Below are positions 24,770 to 34,529 of a stretch of DNA of 64,000 nt, piece by piece (position 1 is the stretch's first letter; every line of letters begins with the position of its first letter). The notes beneath the pieces were generated by a model. It saw nothing but the letters and a program-made list of their open reading frames with translations. It was not told the origin of the DNA and made no database searches. Source of the DNA: Massilia aurea (GTDB taxonomy: Bacteria; Pseudomonadota; Gammaproteobacteria; Burkholderiales; Burkholderiaceae_D); the NCBI RefSeq assembly GCF_014200505.1, contig NZ_JACHBX010000005.1, forward strand, positions 124,001 through 188,000, read 5' to 3'. The position numbers were made by a program, and so were the translations under genes.

Positions 24770-25914
24770 CACACGCCTTTGACGGGCGCCTGGCCCACGG
24801 ATGGTCTGCGCTGCAAACCCAGATGCACGGCGCCGTGTTCGAGCAGGCGCGCCAGCGCGTAACAGCACAGCAGCACCGGCACGTAGACGACGAAGGTCCA
24901 GGTTTGCACATTGCCCATCAGCGCGCGGTACAGACCCACGGTGCCAAGCACGATGAACATGTGGAACAGGTATAGCTCATAACTGAGGCTTCCCATGCGC
25001 GCCAGCCATCCTAGCCCGCGGCGCGGCGCAGGTGGCTGCGCGTGAAAGGCCAGTAGCAGCAGGCAGGCGCCAACGCACATCATGTACATGCCGGACTTGA
25101 ACAGATGACGGTAGACCACGTCCGACCAGCCCAATGCCAGCACGAGGCACAATGCACCAGCCAGGCCCATGATGCGGGCCCCTCGCTTGCCTGGCTGCCA
25201 CCGGCACGCCAGCAGTGCACCGAGCACGCCCCAGGCCAGCGCCGCCATCCCGGGCAGGTATGCTTTTTCCCACCAGACCTCATCGCTCATCGGCACCAGC
25301 GAGCGCAGCGGTTGCAGTCCCAGCGCCAGCACGACGAGCATGCCGATCAGGACACGGCGCGGTAGCCACAGGCACAGCAGCGGAAAGCCCACGTAGAACA
25401 CCTCTTCGATCGACAGCGACCACAGGACATCCCAGCCCGCCGGCGCCCAGCCAGTGCGGCCCTCGTACCAGTTAAACGTGAACGTCAGCGCCGAACCGAG
25501 CAAGCCGGCCAGCGAGTGGCGGTCGGTCTCTGGCATGAATCCCGGCACCTGGCACACGGCCAGCAGCGAGAGCAACGTCAGGGCCAGGCCGAGCAGGGGC
25601 AGGATGCGCCGCGCGCGGGCGCGGTAGAAGCGGCGCAGGTCGACCCGTCCAATGTCGCCATCGCATTCGATGATACGCAGCGTGATCAGAAAGCCCGACA
25701 ACGTGAAGAAGATGAAGACTGCTTCGTAGCCGTTGAAGCTGATGGCGTCGATCAGTCGCTTGGGCAGCCACTGGCCAAGCAGGCTTGGACCCAGCGGCAG
25801 GCGAAACGGCAAGGCCAGATGGTGCACGATCACGAGCAGGATCGCCAGGCCACGCAGGCAATCGATGCCGACGTTGCGCCGCGCGGCGTGCCAGTGGGGA
25901 AGGGAAGTCGTCAT
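24769..25914 (-). CDS. Membrane acyltransferase, OafA/acyltransferase-3 family
   Basis: ATG 25914 gives 381 residues beginning just before the family start motif GIDCLRGLAILLVIVHH, with the catalytic His in the first helix. About ten membrane helices follow, and the conserved Arg/Glu positions appear in RRFYRARARRILP and SLSIEEVFYVGFPL. Such enzymes O-acetylate or succinylate sugars of peptidoglycan, lipopolysaccharide or exopolysaccharide. It starts 32 bp after the receptor gene and overlaps the GT51-like gene, which favours a cell-envelope substrate. Confidence 0.88.
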   Translation of the reverse strand: MTTSLPHWHAARRNVGIDCLRGLAILLVIVHHLALPFRLPLGPSLLGQWLPKRLIDAISFNGYEAVFIFFTLSGFLITLRIIECDGDIGRVDLRRFYRARARRILPLLGLALTLLSLLAVCQVPGFMPETDRHSLAGLLGSALTFTFNWYEGRTGWAPAGWDVLWSLSIEEVFYVGFPLLCLWLPRRVLIGMLVVLALGLQPLRSLVPMSDEVWWEKAYLPGMAALAWGVLGALLACRWQPGKRGARIMGLAGALCLVLALGWSDVVYRHLFKSGMYMMCVGACLLLLAFHAQPPAPRRGLGWLARMGSLSYELYLFHMFIVLGTVGLYRALMGNVQTWTFVVYVPVLLCCYALARLLEHGAVHLGLQRRPSVGQAPVKGV

Positions 25915-25946
25915 GCGGTGCTTTCCAGGGTGATTGCTGCCATTGT

Positions 25947-28076
25947 CTACAGGGAGTGCTCCCATACCAGGCGCCAGGTTGCGCGCACCCGATATGTCGT
26001 TGCGCGAATCAGCGGCGCGTTGCCTTCGAACGTGCGCCGTTCGCGAACGTCTTGCTGCAGCAGGTCCGAGACCGACAGCCGCAGGCGCGATCTTGCATCA
26101 CGCTTCCACAGTGCGTAAAGGTCAAGCTGGCGTTTCATGCTGTCTGCATCGACGATCGATGCGCTGCTGCGGCTGACAACGCGGCTGGTGTGGGTATAGC
26201 TGCCGCCGATGTCGATGCGCCCGCTCGCTGTGCTGTAGTCCAGACCCAGATTACCGTTGTACGCCGGCTGCCCGGCGATGCGGTTATCTGGTCCCGGCAC
26301 ATTGTCGACACGCGACCAGTTGCGCGCCAGGTTCACGCGTGCCGCCAGTCGGCCGATCGTGGCCTTGCCTTCGAATTCGATGCCACGCACGGTCGCCATG
26401 CCTGCATTGACCGGCGTCGCGGTCCACACACCCAGGTTCTGCCTGATATCGATGAGCGTGATGTCGCGGATGCGTTTGTGGAATGCGCTCACGCTGGTCA
26501 TGCCGTTCTTGCCGAAGGTACGCTCCCAGGCCACGTCGACGCCAAGTGCGAGTTCCGGGCGCAGGCCCGGATTGCCCTGCTGGTCGGGGTTGGTGGCGCT
26601 GTTGTTGTTGTCGACCGTGTAGCGGCGCGGCATCAGCTGGACAATGTTCGGCGCCTTGTAGGTGCGGCTCACGGCCAGCCGAAAACCATCGCGGGGCCCC
26701 GTGTCGCCATCCGGGCGCGCGCGCCGGTACAGGGTCTGGAAGACCGGGCTCCAGGCCCCGGCATCGACGTCGACGGGGGCTGCCGCATTGCCTTCGCCGG
26801 TCGTGCGCACCTCTTCGCGGCGCAGGCCGACGTAGGCTGACCAGGCCGGGGTGATGTCCCATTCGTCCTGGATGAAGAAGGCGCTGCGCGTTACCTGCGC
26901 GCGGTAATCTTCGTCGCTGGTCAACAACTGTGCACCGTTGCCATCGACCTGGCGCTCGCGCCGGTACTCGGTGCGCATCTTGCGGCCGGTTTCCCAGCCG
27001 GCGGCCAGTGTATGGCTGCCCCACAGCGGGCGGCGCCAGCTTCCACTGCCAGTCCACTCGCGTTCCGTCGGTCCGGAGGCGACGGCATTCGTGCGCAGCA
27101 GCGTCCCGTCAAGACTTCTGCCGCGATAGACAAAATCGGCATCCCTCGTTGTATAAAAACTGGACAGCTTGAGCGCCAGCCGCGCGCCGGCATCGAGCTT
27201 GCGGTTCCAGGCCAGGTCGGCGTAGCCATGCAGCGGGTCGGTCCGATAACCCTGATCGGAACGCGGATAGGCGGTCGGGTTGCCAAGCATGGTCGACTCC
27301 AGCTCGCGCTTGGCGTTATCGATGCGGCGCCGGCGCAGATAGCTTTGCGAGGTGATGCTGTCGCGGCCATTCGGTTGCCAGGTCAGGCGTGGCGCCAGTT
27401 CCAGCACGTCTTCGACCTGGTGCTCGAACCAGTCGGTGTTGCGCAGCAGGATGGGGCGCGTGCCTTCTTCGCGCGTGACCGCCTCGATCGGATTGCGGTT
27501 GCGCCTGAGCGTCGCCGACAGTGAGTACGCGAGCGGGCCGAGGCGGGCGCTGTGCTGCGCCAACAGTTGCGGAGCGGCGTAGCCGGCAATCAGCGCGCTG
27601 CCGGCTTTGATCTCGTTCGTGCCGGCGCTGGCACGCCGCAGGATGACATTGATGGAGCCTGCCACCGCCTGGCTGCTTGTCTCGGCCGTGGCCACGCGTC
27701 CGATCTCGATGCGCTCGATCATGCCGGGCTCGAGCGACTCGAGCGAAAAGCCGGCCGGTGCCGGCACGCCATCCAGCAGGATGGCGACGTAGTCTCCACC
27801 CAGGCCGCGCATGCGGATGGTGGGCGGCGCACCGGGACTGCCGCCGAGCGTGATGCCGGGCTGGCGCTTGAGCACATCGGCCAGGCTGGTATCGCCATGG
27901 CGCACGATGTCGTCGTGCCGGATCACGATCGCAGTGGTCGTGGCCTGCGTGCGCAAGGTGTCGGCGTCGGCCTTGACCATCACCTGCTGCATCGGTGCGG
28001 GTGTGGTCTGGGCCAGCGTCGCGGCGTGCGCCGCCACCAGCAGCGCGCAGGCGCTGCCGTTTCGGATGATTCGCAT
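25947..28076 (-). CDS. TonB-dependent outer-membrane receptor
   Basis: ATG 28076 gives 709 residues with a signal peptide (GSACALLVAAHAATLAQ). The plug domain shows TSLADVLKRQPGITLGG, IRMRGLGGDYVAILLDGVP and the closing ERIEIGRVATAETSSQA; the rest is a 22-strand barrel pattern. It resembles siderophore or vitamin-type receptors more than SusC types, but the ligand cannot be told. The longer frame to 28964 runs inside the peptidase gene and is not used. It is 8 bp downstream of the M56-M23 peptidase in an operon led by a BlaI-type repressor. Confidence 0.9.
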   Translation of the reverse strand: MRIIRNGSACALLVAAHAATLAQTTPAPMQQVMVKADADTLRTQATTTAIVIRHDDIVRHGDTSLADVLKRQPGITLGGSPGAPPTIRMRGLGGDYVAILLDGVPAPAGFSLESLEPGMIERIEIGRVATAETSSQAVAGSINVILRRASAGTNEIKAGSALIAGYAAPQLLAQHSARLGPLAYSLSATLRRNRNPIEAVTREEGTRPILLRNTDWFEHQVEDVLELAPRLTWQPNGRDSITSQSYLRRRRIDNAKRELESTMLGNPTAYPRSDQGYRTDPLHGYADLAWNRKLDAGARLALKLSSFYTTRDADFVYRGRSLDGTLLRTNAVASGPTEREWTGSGSWRRPLWGSHTLAAGWETGRKMRTEYRRERQVDGNGAQLLTSDEDYRAQVTRSAFFIQDEWDITPAWSAYVGLRREEVRTTGEGNAAAPVDVDAGAWSPVFQTLYRRARPDGDTGPRDGFRLAVSRTYKAPNIVQLMPRRYTVDNNNSATNPDQQGNPGLRPELALGVDVAWERTFGKNGMTSVSAFHKRIRDITLIDIRQNLGVWTATPVNAGMATVRGIEFEGKATIGRLAARVNLARNWSRVDNVPGPDNRIAGQPAYNGNLGLDYSTASGRIDIGGSYTHTSRVVSRSSASIVDADSMKRQLDLYALWKRDARSRLRLSVSDLLQQDVRERRTFEGNAPLIRATTYRVRATWRLVWEHSL

Positions 28077-28084
28077 GGGATGTC

Positions 28085-29653
28085 TTACCGGTCGGTGGGG
28101 ACGGGGTTGCCTTGTGCCTCGCGCCGGGCGATGGCCTTTTTGGTGGCGTGCTGCAGCAGGTCGGGAAGCATCTGCACCGGATCGAGGCGCTGCCGGCCTT
28201 CCCAGTACTCCAGGTGCAGGTGCGGCCCGGTGGCCTTGCCACTGGCGCCCGAGGTGCCAAGCAGGTCGCCGGCCTTGACGCGCTGGCCAGGAGCCACGTC
28301 GATGCGATCGAGATGAATCAGCAGCGAGCTGGTGTCGGCCCCATGACCGACGCGTACATAGTGGCCCCAGGCGGCATCGAAGGCCGCTTCCAGTACCGTG
28401 CCGGCGGCGACCGCCAGGACCGGTGTGCCGCGCGGGGCCGCCAGGTCGATGCCGTGGTGACCCTTTGGCACGCTCGGACTGAGCACGCCGTACAGGCTCG
28501 TGATGCGTGGCTGGTCGAGCGGGTAGCGCCAGGTTGCAAGCGGTGCGTGCGGCGCGATCGGCGGCGTCGGGGCAAGGATAGGCGCGCTCGCCGAGAAGGC
28601 CGGTTGCAGCGCTGCACCGAGCAGCGCGAGTGCGGCAACGCCGCCGCCGACCAGCAGGCGGCCTTGTGCCGACAGGCGCGGTGGCCGGGCGGCCTGCATC
28701 CGCTGCACCCGGCCGACGATGCCCGGACTGCCGAATGCCGCACCTGCTTGCCATCCGGGTTTCCAGCCCGCCTGCAAGCCCGCTTGCCGCCGCAGTTGCG
28801 CCACCAGAGCGCCCGCATAGCCCTGGCGTTCGCGGTTCGATGCGCCGGAAAGCACGGCATCGTCGCAACCCAGTTCCACCGCCTCGCGCAGCGCGCCGTC
28901 CAGGCGTTGATACGGCCGGTTGAACCAGAACAGCAGGGCGAGCATGCCCGAGACCGTGAGCCACAACGGATCGGCGCGGCGCCAGTGGGTCAGCTCATGC
29001 TCGACGATCATTTGCTGCTGCCTGACGTCAAGCGCCGACACGTGCGCCGGCAGCAGCAGGGAAGGGCGCCGCACGCCATGCAGCATGGGAGAAATCGGGA
29101 GGTCGATCGTACGCACTGTGAGGCGACCGGCGATAACAGTACGCTGGGCCGGCGTCATGCCGGGCCAGGCGCGCAGTTCTGCATCGTCAACGCGGCGCGT
29201 CTGGCGCAGCAGCACCGTCCAGCAACGCTGCATGCGTAGTCGCTTCACGGCGTGAAAAGTCAGTCCGGCCAAATAAGCGGCCAGCCAGGCGACGGGCAGA
29301 TAGCGCAAGACGGTGTCGATCGGGTCCTGCGCCGGCGCCGGGGGCAGCGCCAGGGTTGCCTGCGTCAGCGGCGGCAGCACATCGGGTTCGACCGTCAAGG
29401 CGTGCTGGGCGGCAGGCGCTGGCAGGATCAAGGCTGGCGCAATCGCGCTGCGCGGCAGCGGCAGCGGTGCAGCGGCCAGCAGGAACACCAGCACCACGGC
29501 CGCCTGGCCGCCCAGCCACACGCTGCGGTGCGCCAGCAGTGCCGGCCAGCGCCGTGCTGCCAGGCGCAGCAGCATCGACAGGGCGAACGCGAGCACCAGG
29601 CTGCCTGCGCAAGCCACGGCAAAGTGCACCAGCAGCCACGAACCGGTCATCAT
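28085..29653 (-). CDS. M56 (BlaR1-type) membrane peptidase fused to an M23 endopeptidase domain
   Basis: The 522-residue protein starts with several membrane helices and a cytoplasmic M56 zinc site, HELTHWRRADPLW, with the third ligand region in VELGCDDAVL. A last membrane span near 310-330 leads to a periplasmic M23/LytM domain: HHGIDLAAP, LLIHLDRI and GPHLHLEYW carry all expected zinc ligands. In BlaR1/MecR1 the outer domain binds beta-lactam and the M56 site then inactivates BlaI. Here the sensor domain is a peptidoglycan endopeptidase, so a cell-wall signal is likely. It overlaps the blaI-like gene by 4 bp. Confidence 0.9.
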   Translation of the reverse strand: MMTGSWLLVHFAVACAGSLVLAFALSMLLRLAARRWPALLAHRSVWLGGQAAVVLVFLLAAAPLPLPRSAIAPALILPAPAAQHALTVEPDVLPPLTQATLALPPAPAQDPIDTVLRYLPVAWLAAYLAGLTFHAVKRLRMQRCWTVLLRQTRRVDDAELRAWPGMTPAQRTVIAGRLTVRTIDLPISPMLHGVRRPSLLLPAHVSALDVRQQQMIVEHELTHWRRADPLWLTVSGMLALLFWFNRPYQRLDGALREAVELGCDDAVLSGASNRERQGYAGALVAQLRRQAGLQAGWKPGWQAGAAFGSPGIVGRVQRMQAARPPRLSAQGRLLVGGGVAALALLGAALQPAFSASAPILAPTPPIAPHAPLATWRYPLDQPRITSLYGVLSPSVPKGHHGIDLAAPRGTPVLAVAAGTVLEAAFDAAWGHYVRVGHGADTSSLLIHLDRIDVAPGQRVKAGDLLGTSGASGKATGPHLHLEYWEGRQRLDPVQMLPDLLQHATKKAIARREAQGNPVPTDR

Positions 29654-30030
29654 GCCTCGTCCTCGGGCCAGTCCTGCAGCAGGCTGTCGAGGCGTTCAAG
29701 TTCGTGCTCATCGACCAGTTTGCTACCGGTGAACATCGACGCGGCCAGCGGCGCGTCCATCTCCATCACGCGCCGGCTGAAGTCATGCGCAAACGCTGCC
29801 AGCGTGCCGACCTTTTCCAGCAGCGGGCGGTAGACCTGCAGACCGCCGCTGGCCTCCTGTGCCACCATGCTCTTGTCGAGCATGCGCTCCAGCGTTTTGC
29901 GGGTCGATGAAAACGACCAGGCCAGTTCATCCTCGACTTGTCCATGCAGTGCGCGCGCACTGAGCGGTGCGTCGCGCCACAGCGCCTTGAGCAGGCATAG
30001 TTCAGTCGGTGATGGAATCGCTGCAGTCAT
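29650..30030 (-). CDS. BlaI/MecI/CopY-family repressor
   Basis: The 126-residue winged-helix protein starts PSPTELCLLKALWRDAPLSAR and has SFSSTRKTLERMLDKSMVAQ as the DNA-recognition and wing region, then a C-terminal dimer part (VMEMDAPLAAS...LDSLLQDWPEDEA). Proteins of this family repress until cleaved or released by the partner M56 peptidase, whose gene overlaps its stop. Two palindromes of the right kind lie upstream of its start (30056-30071 and 30090-30105). Confidence 0.92.
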   Translation of the reverse strand: MTAAIPSPTELCLLKALWRDAPLSARALHGQVEDELAWSFSSTRKTLERMLDKSMVAQEASGGLQVYRPLLEKVGTLAAFAHDFSRRVMEMDAPLAASMFTGSKLVDEHELERLDSLLQDWPEDEA

Positions 30031-30055
30031 GAATTCTCCTTGTCAGGAGCGATTA

Positions 30056-30071
30056 TGCGACACTTGTCACA
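30056..30071. promoter_or_regulatory. BlaI-type operator 1
   Basis: TGCGACA-CT-TGTCACA is a near-perfect inverted repeat 26 bp upstream of the repressor start. The ACA-N2-TGT centre is that expected for BlaI/CopY repressors. Confidence 0.7.
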
Positions 30072-30089
30072 TGCTCGGCAAGCAGTTTG

Positions 30090-30105
30090 TGTGACACATG
30101 TCGCA
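30090..30105. promoter_or_regulatory. BlaI-type operator 2
   Basis: TGTGACA-CA-TGTCGCA is a second copy with the half-sites exchanged, its centre 34 bp from operator 1 (about three helical turns). Confidence 0.7.
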
Positions 30106-30126
30106 CGCATAAAAACGGCAGCGTAA

Positions 30127-30161
30127 ACGAACAACGCGGCCACCCGGGCCGCGTTGTTCGT
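30127..30161 (-). terminator. Strong hairpin downstream of valS
   Basis: ACGAACAACGCGGCC and GGCCGCGTTGTTCGT form a perfect 15-bp stem around a short loop, 16 bp after the valS stop. On the minus strand it is followed only by TTTACG, so the T-tract is weak. Confidence 0.7.
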
Positions 30162-30177
30162 CTACACCGTCAGCTGC

Positions 30178-32976
30178 TTACGCCGCTGCCAGCTTCTCCA
30201 GCTGCTCCTGCATCTTGCTGAGCGTGGCCGAGAAGTTTGCCACGCGTTCCTGCTCCTGTGCCACGACGGCGGCCGGGGCGCGCGCGACGAAGCTCTCGTT
30301 CGACAGCTTGCCGTTGGCCTTGGCGATTTCGCCGGCCACGCGCGCGATCTCCTTCGACAGGCGCTCGCGTTCAGCGGCGACGTCGATCTCGACCTTGAGC
30401 ATCAGCTTGGTGGTGCCGACGATCGACACGGCCGCTGGCGATTCCGGCAGTGCGTCGACGATCTGCACTTCAGCCAGCTTGCCCAGCAGCTGGATGTACG
30501 GTGCGAACACCGCCATGTCAGCGCGCCCGGCATCGCTCGACGGTTCGACGATCAGCGGCACGCGCAGCGACGGCGCCAGCGACATCTCGCCGCGCAGGTT
30601 GCGGGTGGCGTCGACCAGTGCTTTCAACTGCTCCATCCAGGCTTCGGCGCCTTCGTCGATCTGCGTCGCATCGGCCTGCGGATACGGTTGCAGCATGATC
30701 GTCGGGCCGGTCTTGCCGCTAAGAGGCGCGATGCTCTGCCACAGCGCTTCGGTCACGAACGGGATGATCGGATGCGCCAGACGCAGGATCACTTCCAGCA
30801 CGCGCAGCAGCGTGTGGCGCGTCGCGCGTTGCTGCGCTTCGGTGCCTTGCTGGACCTGGACTTTCGACACTTCAAGGTACCAGTCGCAGTATTCGTCCCA
30901 GACGAACTTGTAGATGCTGTTCGCAATATTGTCGAAGCGGTAGTCGGCAAAGCCCTTGGCGACATCCTGCTCGACGCGGTTCATCAGCGAGATGATCCAG
31001 CGATCCGCCTGCGACAAATCTTCCGGTGCCGGTGCACCGCAATCCTTGCCTTCGGTGTTCATCATCACGAAGCGGGTTGCGTTCCACAGCTTGTTGCAGA
31101 AGTTGCGGTAGCCTTCGGCGCGGCCCAGGTCGAAGTTGATGTTGCGGCCCAGCGACGCGTAGCTTGCCATCGTGAAGCGCACGGCGTCGGTGCCGAACGC
31201 CGGGATGCCATCCGGGAATTCGCGGCGCGTGGCCTTGCCGATTTTCTCGGCGGCGCGCGGGTCCATCAGGCCCGTGGTGCGCTTGGCCACCAGCGTCTCG
31301 ACGTCGATGCCGTCGATCAGGTCGATCGGGTCGAGCGTGTTGCCCTTCGACTTCGACATCTTCTGGCCTTGCGAGTCGCGCACCAGGCCGTGCACGTAGA
31401 CGGTCTCGAACGGCACCTTGCCGGTGAAGTGCGCGGTCATCATGACCATGCGCGCCACCCAGAAGAAGATGATGTCAAAGCCCGTGACCAGTACCGACGA
31501 CGGCAGGAACATTTTCATGTCCGGCGTTTCTTCGGGCCAGCCCATGGTCGAGAAGGGCACCAGCGCCGACGAGAACCACGTGTCGAGCACGTCGTCGTCG
31601 CGGCGCAGCGCGCCGGTGATGCCGGCAGCTGCGGCCTTGGCCTGCGCCTCGGCTTCATCGCGCGCGACGACGATCTGGCCGTCTTCGGCGAACCAGGCCG
31701 GGATGCGGTGGCCCCACCACAGCTGGCGCGAGATGCACCAGTCCTGGATGTTGCCCAGCCACTGGTTGTAGGTCGTGCTCCAGTTGTCGGGCACGAACTT
31801 GATCTCGCCGCTGGCGACTTTTTCCAGCGCCACGTCGGTGATCGACTTGCCCGGATTGAACGTGCCTTCCGGCGCCGGCTTGGTCATCGCGACGAACCAC
31901 TGGTCGGTGAGCATCGGCTCGATCACGACGTTGGTGCGGTCGCCCCGCGGGACCATCAGCTTGTGCGGCTTGATCTGTTCCATCAGGCCGAGGGCTTCGA
32001 GGTCGGCCACGATCTGCTTGCGCGCGGCGAAACGGTCCAGCCCCTGGTACTGGGCCGGGCCGTTTTCGTTGATCTTGGCGTCGAGCGTGAAGATGCTGAT
32101 CGGCGCGAGGCCGGCGCGCTGGCCAACCGCGTAATCGTTGAAGTCGTGGGCCGGCGTGATCTTCACGCAGCCGGTGCCGAATTCCTTGTCGACATAGCTG
32201 TCGGCGATGATCGGGATTTCGCGGCCCGTCAATGGCAGCGTCAGTGTCTTGCCGTGCAAATGCAGGTAGCGTTCATCGGTCGGGTCGACCGCGACGGCGA
32301 CGTCGCCCAGCATCGTTTCAGGACGCGTGGTGGCGACCGTCAGGTGGCCGCTGCCGTCGGTGAGCGGGTACTGGATGTACCACATGAAGCCGTCTTCTTC
32401 CTGCGAGTCGACTTCGAGGTCGGACACGGCCGTGCCGAGCACCGGGTCCCAGTTCACCAGGCGCTTGCCGCGGTAGATCAGGCCCTGCTCGTACAGGCGC
32501 ACGAAGACTTCGACGACCGATTTCGAGCGTGGCTCGTCCATCGTGAAGTATTCGCGCTGCCAGTCGGGCGACGTACCCAGGCGGCGCATCTGGCCGGTGA
32601 TCGTGCTGCCCGATTTTTCTTTCCACTCCCAGACTTTTTCGAGGAACGCGTCGCGGCCCAGGTCATGGCGCGAAATCTTTTGCGCGTCCAGCTGGCGCTC
32701 GACGACGATCTGGGTGGCGATGCCGGCGTGGTCGGTGCCCGGAACCCATGCGGTGTTGTAGCCGCGCATGCGGTAGTAGCGCGTCAGGCCATCCATGATC
32801 GTCTGGTTGAACGCGTGGCCCATGTGCAGGGTACCGGTGACGTTCGGCGGCGGCAGCTGGGTGCTGAAGGAGGGCTTGCCCTCGTCCATGGTCGCGGCAA
32901 AGTAGCCGCGCTGCTCCCACTCGGCGCGCCAGAACTGTTCAATATCGGCTGGCTCGAAAGACTTGGCTAATTCCAT
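30178..32976 (-). CDS. valS: Valyl-tRNA synthetase
   Basis: ATG 32976 gives 932 residues starting MELAKSFEPADIEQFW; the frame upstream to 33021 is not needed. The class I signature appears as PPPNVTGTLHMGHAF and the second as KMSKSKGNTLDPIDL. The editing domain (TTRPETMLGDVAVAV) and the C-terminal coiled coil (residues about 870-930) are present, so the enzyme is complete. It charges tRNA-Val in the cytoplasm. It is a single gene with its own hairpin terminator. Confidence 0.97.
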   Translation of the reverse strand: MELAKSFEPADIEQFWRAEWEQRGYFAATMDEGKPSFSTQLPPPNVTGTLHMGHAFNQTIMDGLTRYYRMRGYNTAWVPGTDHAGIATQIVVERQLDAQKISRHDLGRDAFLEKVWEWKEKSGSTITGQMRRLGTSPDWQREYFTMDEPRSKSVVEVFVRLYEQGLIYRGKRLVNWDPVLGTAVSDLEVDSQEEDGFMWYIQYPLTDGSGHLTVATTRPETMLGDVAVAVDPTDERYLHLHGKTLTLPLTGREIPIIADSYVDKEFGTGCVKITPAHDFNDYAVGQRAGLAPISIFTLDAKINENGPAQYQGLDRFAARKQIVADLEALGLMEQIKPHKLMVPRGDRTNVVIEPMLTDQWFVAMTKPAPEGTFNPGKSITDVALEKVASGEIKFVPDNWSTTYNQWLGNIQDWCISRQLWWGHRIPAWFAEDGQIVVARDEAEAQAKAAAAGITGALRRDDDVLDTWFSSALVPFSTMGWPEETPDMKMFLPSSVLVTGFDIIFFWVARMVMMTAHFTGKVPFETVYVHGLVRDSQGQKMSKSKGNTLDPIDLIDGIDVETLVAKRTTGLMDPRAAEKIGKATRREFPDGIPAFGTDAVRFTMASYASLGRNINFDLGRAEGYRNFCNKLWNATRFVMMNTEGKDCGAPAPEDLSQADRWIISLMNRVEQDVAKGFADYRFDNIANSIYKFVWDEYCDWYLEVSKVQVQQGTEAQQRATRHTLLRVLEVILRLAHPIIPFVTEALWQSIAPLSGKTGPTIMLQPYPQADATQIDEGAEAWMEQLKALVDATRNLRGEMSLAPSLRVPLIVEPSSDAGRADMAVFAPYIQLLGKLAEVQIVDALPESPAAVSIVGTTKLMLKVEIDVAAERERLSKEIARVAGEIAKANGKLSNESFVARAPAAVVAQEQERVANFSATLSKMQEQLEKLAAA

Positions 32977-33221
32977 GATGTGGTCTGTGTGAATTTTGCG
33001 AAAGAAACCATTATAGGTCACCTTCCAGCGCCAGCCTATCCTGGCAACGTCGCTGAATTGCCACTCGTTGTCCAGCTCGTTTGAATCCTTCTTTGTTTGA
33101 CCGGGCTCCTTGATCTACCTCCAGATGCGCACGTGATTCCTCTGAATATCTGCAGCCTCGACGAACCATCACCCCCACTCCACTGGTCGAACGAGGGCTT
33201 TTTGACCATGAGGAGAACACC

Positions 33222-34285
33222 ATGTCACAACTCGACCCAACCGGGATCGATAATGCAAACGAAGACGCCATCGGCGACACCGGCGTGATGACCTATGAAG
33301 AAGTGTCCGGGCTGTCCAATGGCGATCTGGGGATTCCCGAGCCGTACGACACCGGGCCCACCGGCGCTGCGCCCGGGATTGCTGCGGGGCCGGGCATCGC
33401 GCCTGCCCCGCAGGTGCCCTTGCCGATCCCCTCGCTGCCCATCCCGTCCATACCGGCCATCAAGAAGGCAGTCAGCGGTTGCTACGCCAGTTCGCTGGGC
33501 AGCTTCCAGCTCGATCTGCGGGTCGACGTCGACCGCAACCGGCCGATGCGCCGGGTCAGCGGCGACTTTTACCAAACCAGCGGCAAGACCAAGTCGTACT
33601 TCGGCTCGTTCGTGGTCGACAGTCCGACCGTCACCGTGTCGACCACCCGCATCGTCGTCAAGGGCATGGGCCGCTTCACGTTCTCGGCCGGGGCGCCGGT
33701 AATACAAGTCACGATCCCGCGCGTGAACATCTTCCAGCCGCAGGCCGCGGCCACGCTGCAGTTCTTCACGGTTAACAATACGCCGGGTGCGTCCTACCAT
33801 TGCCCGTTCTCGTCACTGCATTTCCGCACGGTGCGTATTGAAACCGACAGCGTGTCCGACGTGAAGACCACGCCGTTTTCGAGCTACAACACGGGCTCAC
33901 TGCCTTCGGGCGGCAGCGCCCGCACGGTCAATGTGGTCAGCGCCTTTGGTGAAGCGGGCATCGGCATGGTGCCCACTGCCGGCAACAACGTCATCGATGT
34001 CAGCGCGGCCGGGGCCAACGCCACCTGGAGCAATGCCGAGCTGCACGCGTCGATGCAGCAGCATTTTTCCCTGTGGGGCGACCTGCAGCAGTGGTGCGTC
34101 TGGCAGCTGGTGGCACAGCAGCATGACCTGGGCACGGGCCTGTACGGCATCATGTTCGACCAGCAGGGCAAGCAGCGCCAGGGCTGCGCCGTGTTTCACG
34201 CCGGGATCGGCGGTGCCACGGCCGAGCAACACCGGCTGCAGCTCTACACCTACGTGCACGAACTGGGGCATTGCTTCAACCTGAT
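33222..34285 (+). pseudogene. N-terminal part of a metzincin-like metalloprotease, interrupted by an integrative element
   Basis: ATG 33222 follows GAGGAGAACACC. Residues 1-354 are host-derived: an acidic start, a Pro-rich stretch (VPLPIPSLPIPSIPAIKK), beta-rich sequence, and then the first half of a zinc site, VHELGHCFNL (His346, Glu347, His350). The host frame ends at the TGAT core (34282-34285); the element then adds about 62 foreign codons to a stop at 34472. The third zinc ligand lies in the fragment at 40897-41951. No signal peptide is visible. The target of the protease is unknown. Confidence 0.85.
34282..34285. other. attL recombination core of the integrative element
   Basis: The left junction reads GCTTCAACC-TGAT-TAGGTCGTGG. 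The TGAT is shared with the right junction at 40897-40900; the sequence before it is protease gene, the sequence after it is element. Confidence 0.75.
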
Positions 34286-34435
34286 TAGGTCGTGGCGGTT
34301 TGCACGCACTATTTTAATCAGGGATAGAACAGGTTGGCACGCGTGCAGCGTGCGAAGACGGCCAATTTGGAAAGTTGCGAAAATACTAAAATTTCAAATT
34401 TCAGATTGCCCTTTGCCGAAGGCACCCCCCCTCCT

Positions 34436-34477
34436 GATTTGGAAAATATCCAAGTGTCGAACGGCTCACTGAACAGG
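34436..34477. repeat. Direct repeat 1 at the left end of the element
   Basis: A 42-bp unit, GATTTGGAAAATATCC...GTGTCGAACGG...GAACAGG, recurs at 34530-34571. Shorter pieces (ATTTGGAAA at 34365, GAACAGG at 34327) lie before it. The 510 bp from 34286 to 34798 hold these repeats and no convincing gene. Confidence 0.65.
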
Positions 34478-34529
34478 TTTGTATGTACAGCGGAAGGGTG
34501 ATGTTTCCCCAGCGGAATATCTGTGGGCA

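Noticed and set aside
28077..28964. N-terminal extension of the TonB receptor frame
   Set aside because: It lies inside the M56-M23 peptidase gene in another frame; the true receptor start with a signal peptide is at 28076.
30154..32970. A 938-codon plus-strand open frame opposite valS
   Set aside because: It is the mirror of valS in a high-GC gene; the translation is rich in His, Arg and Asp runs with no domain, while the minus strand encodes a complete valyl-tRNA synthetase.
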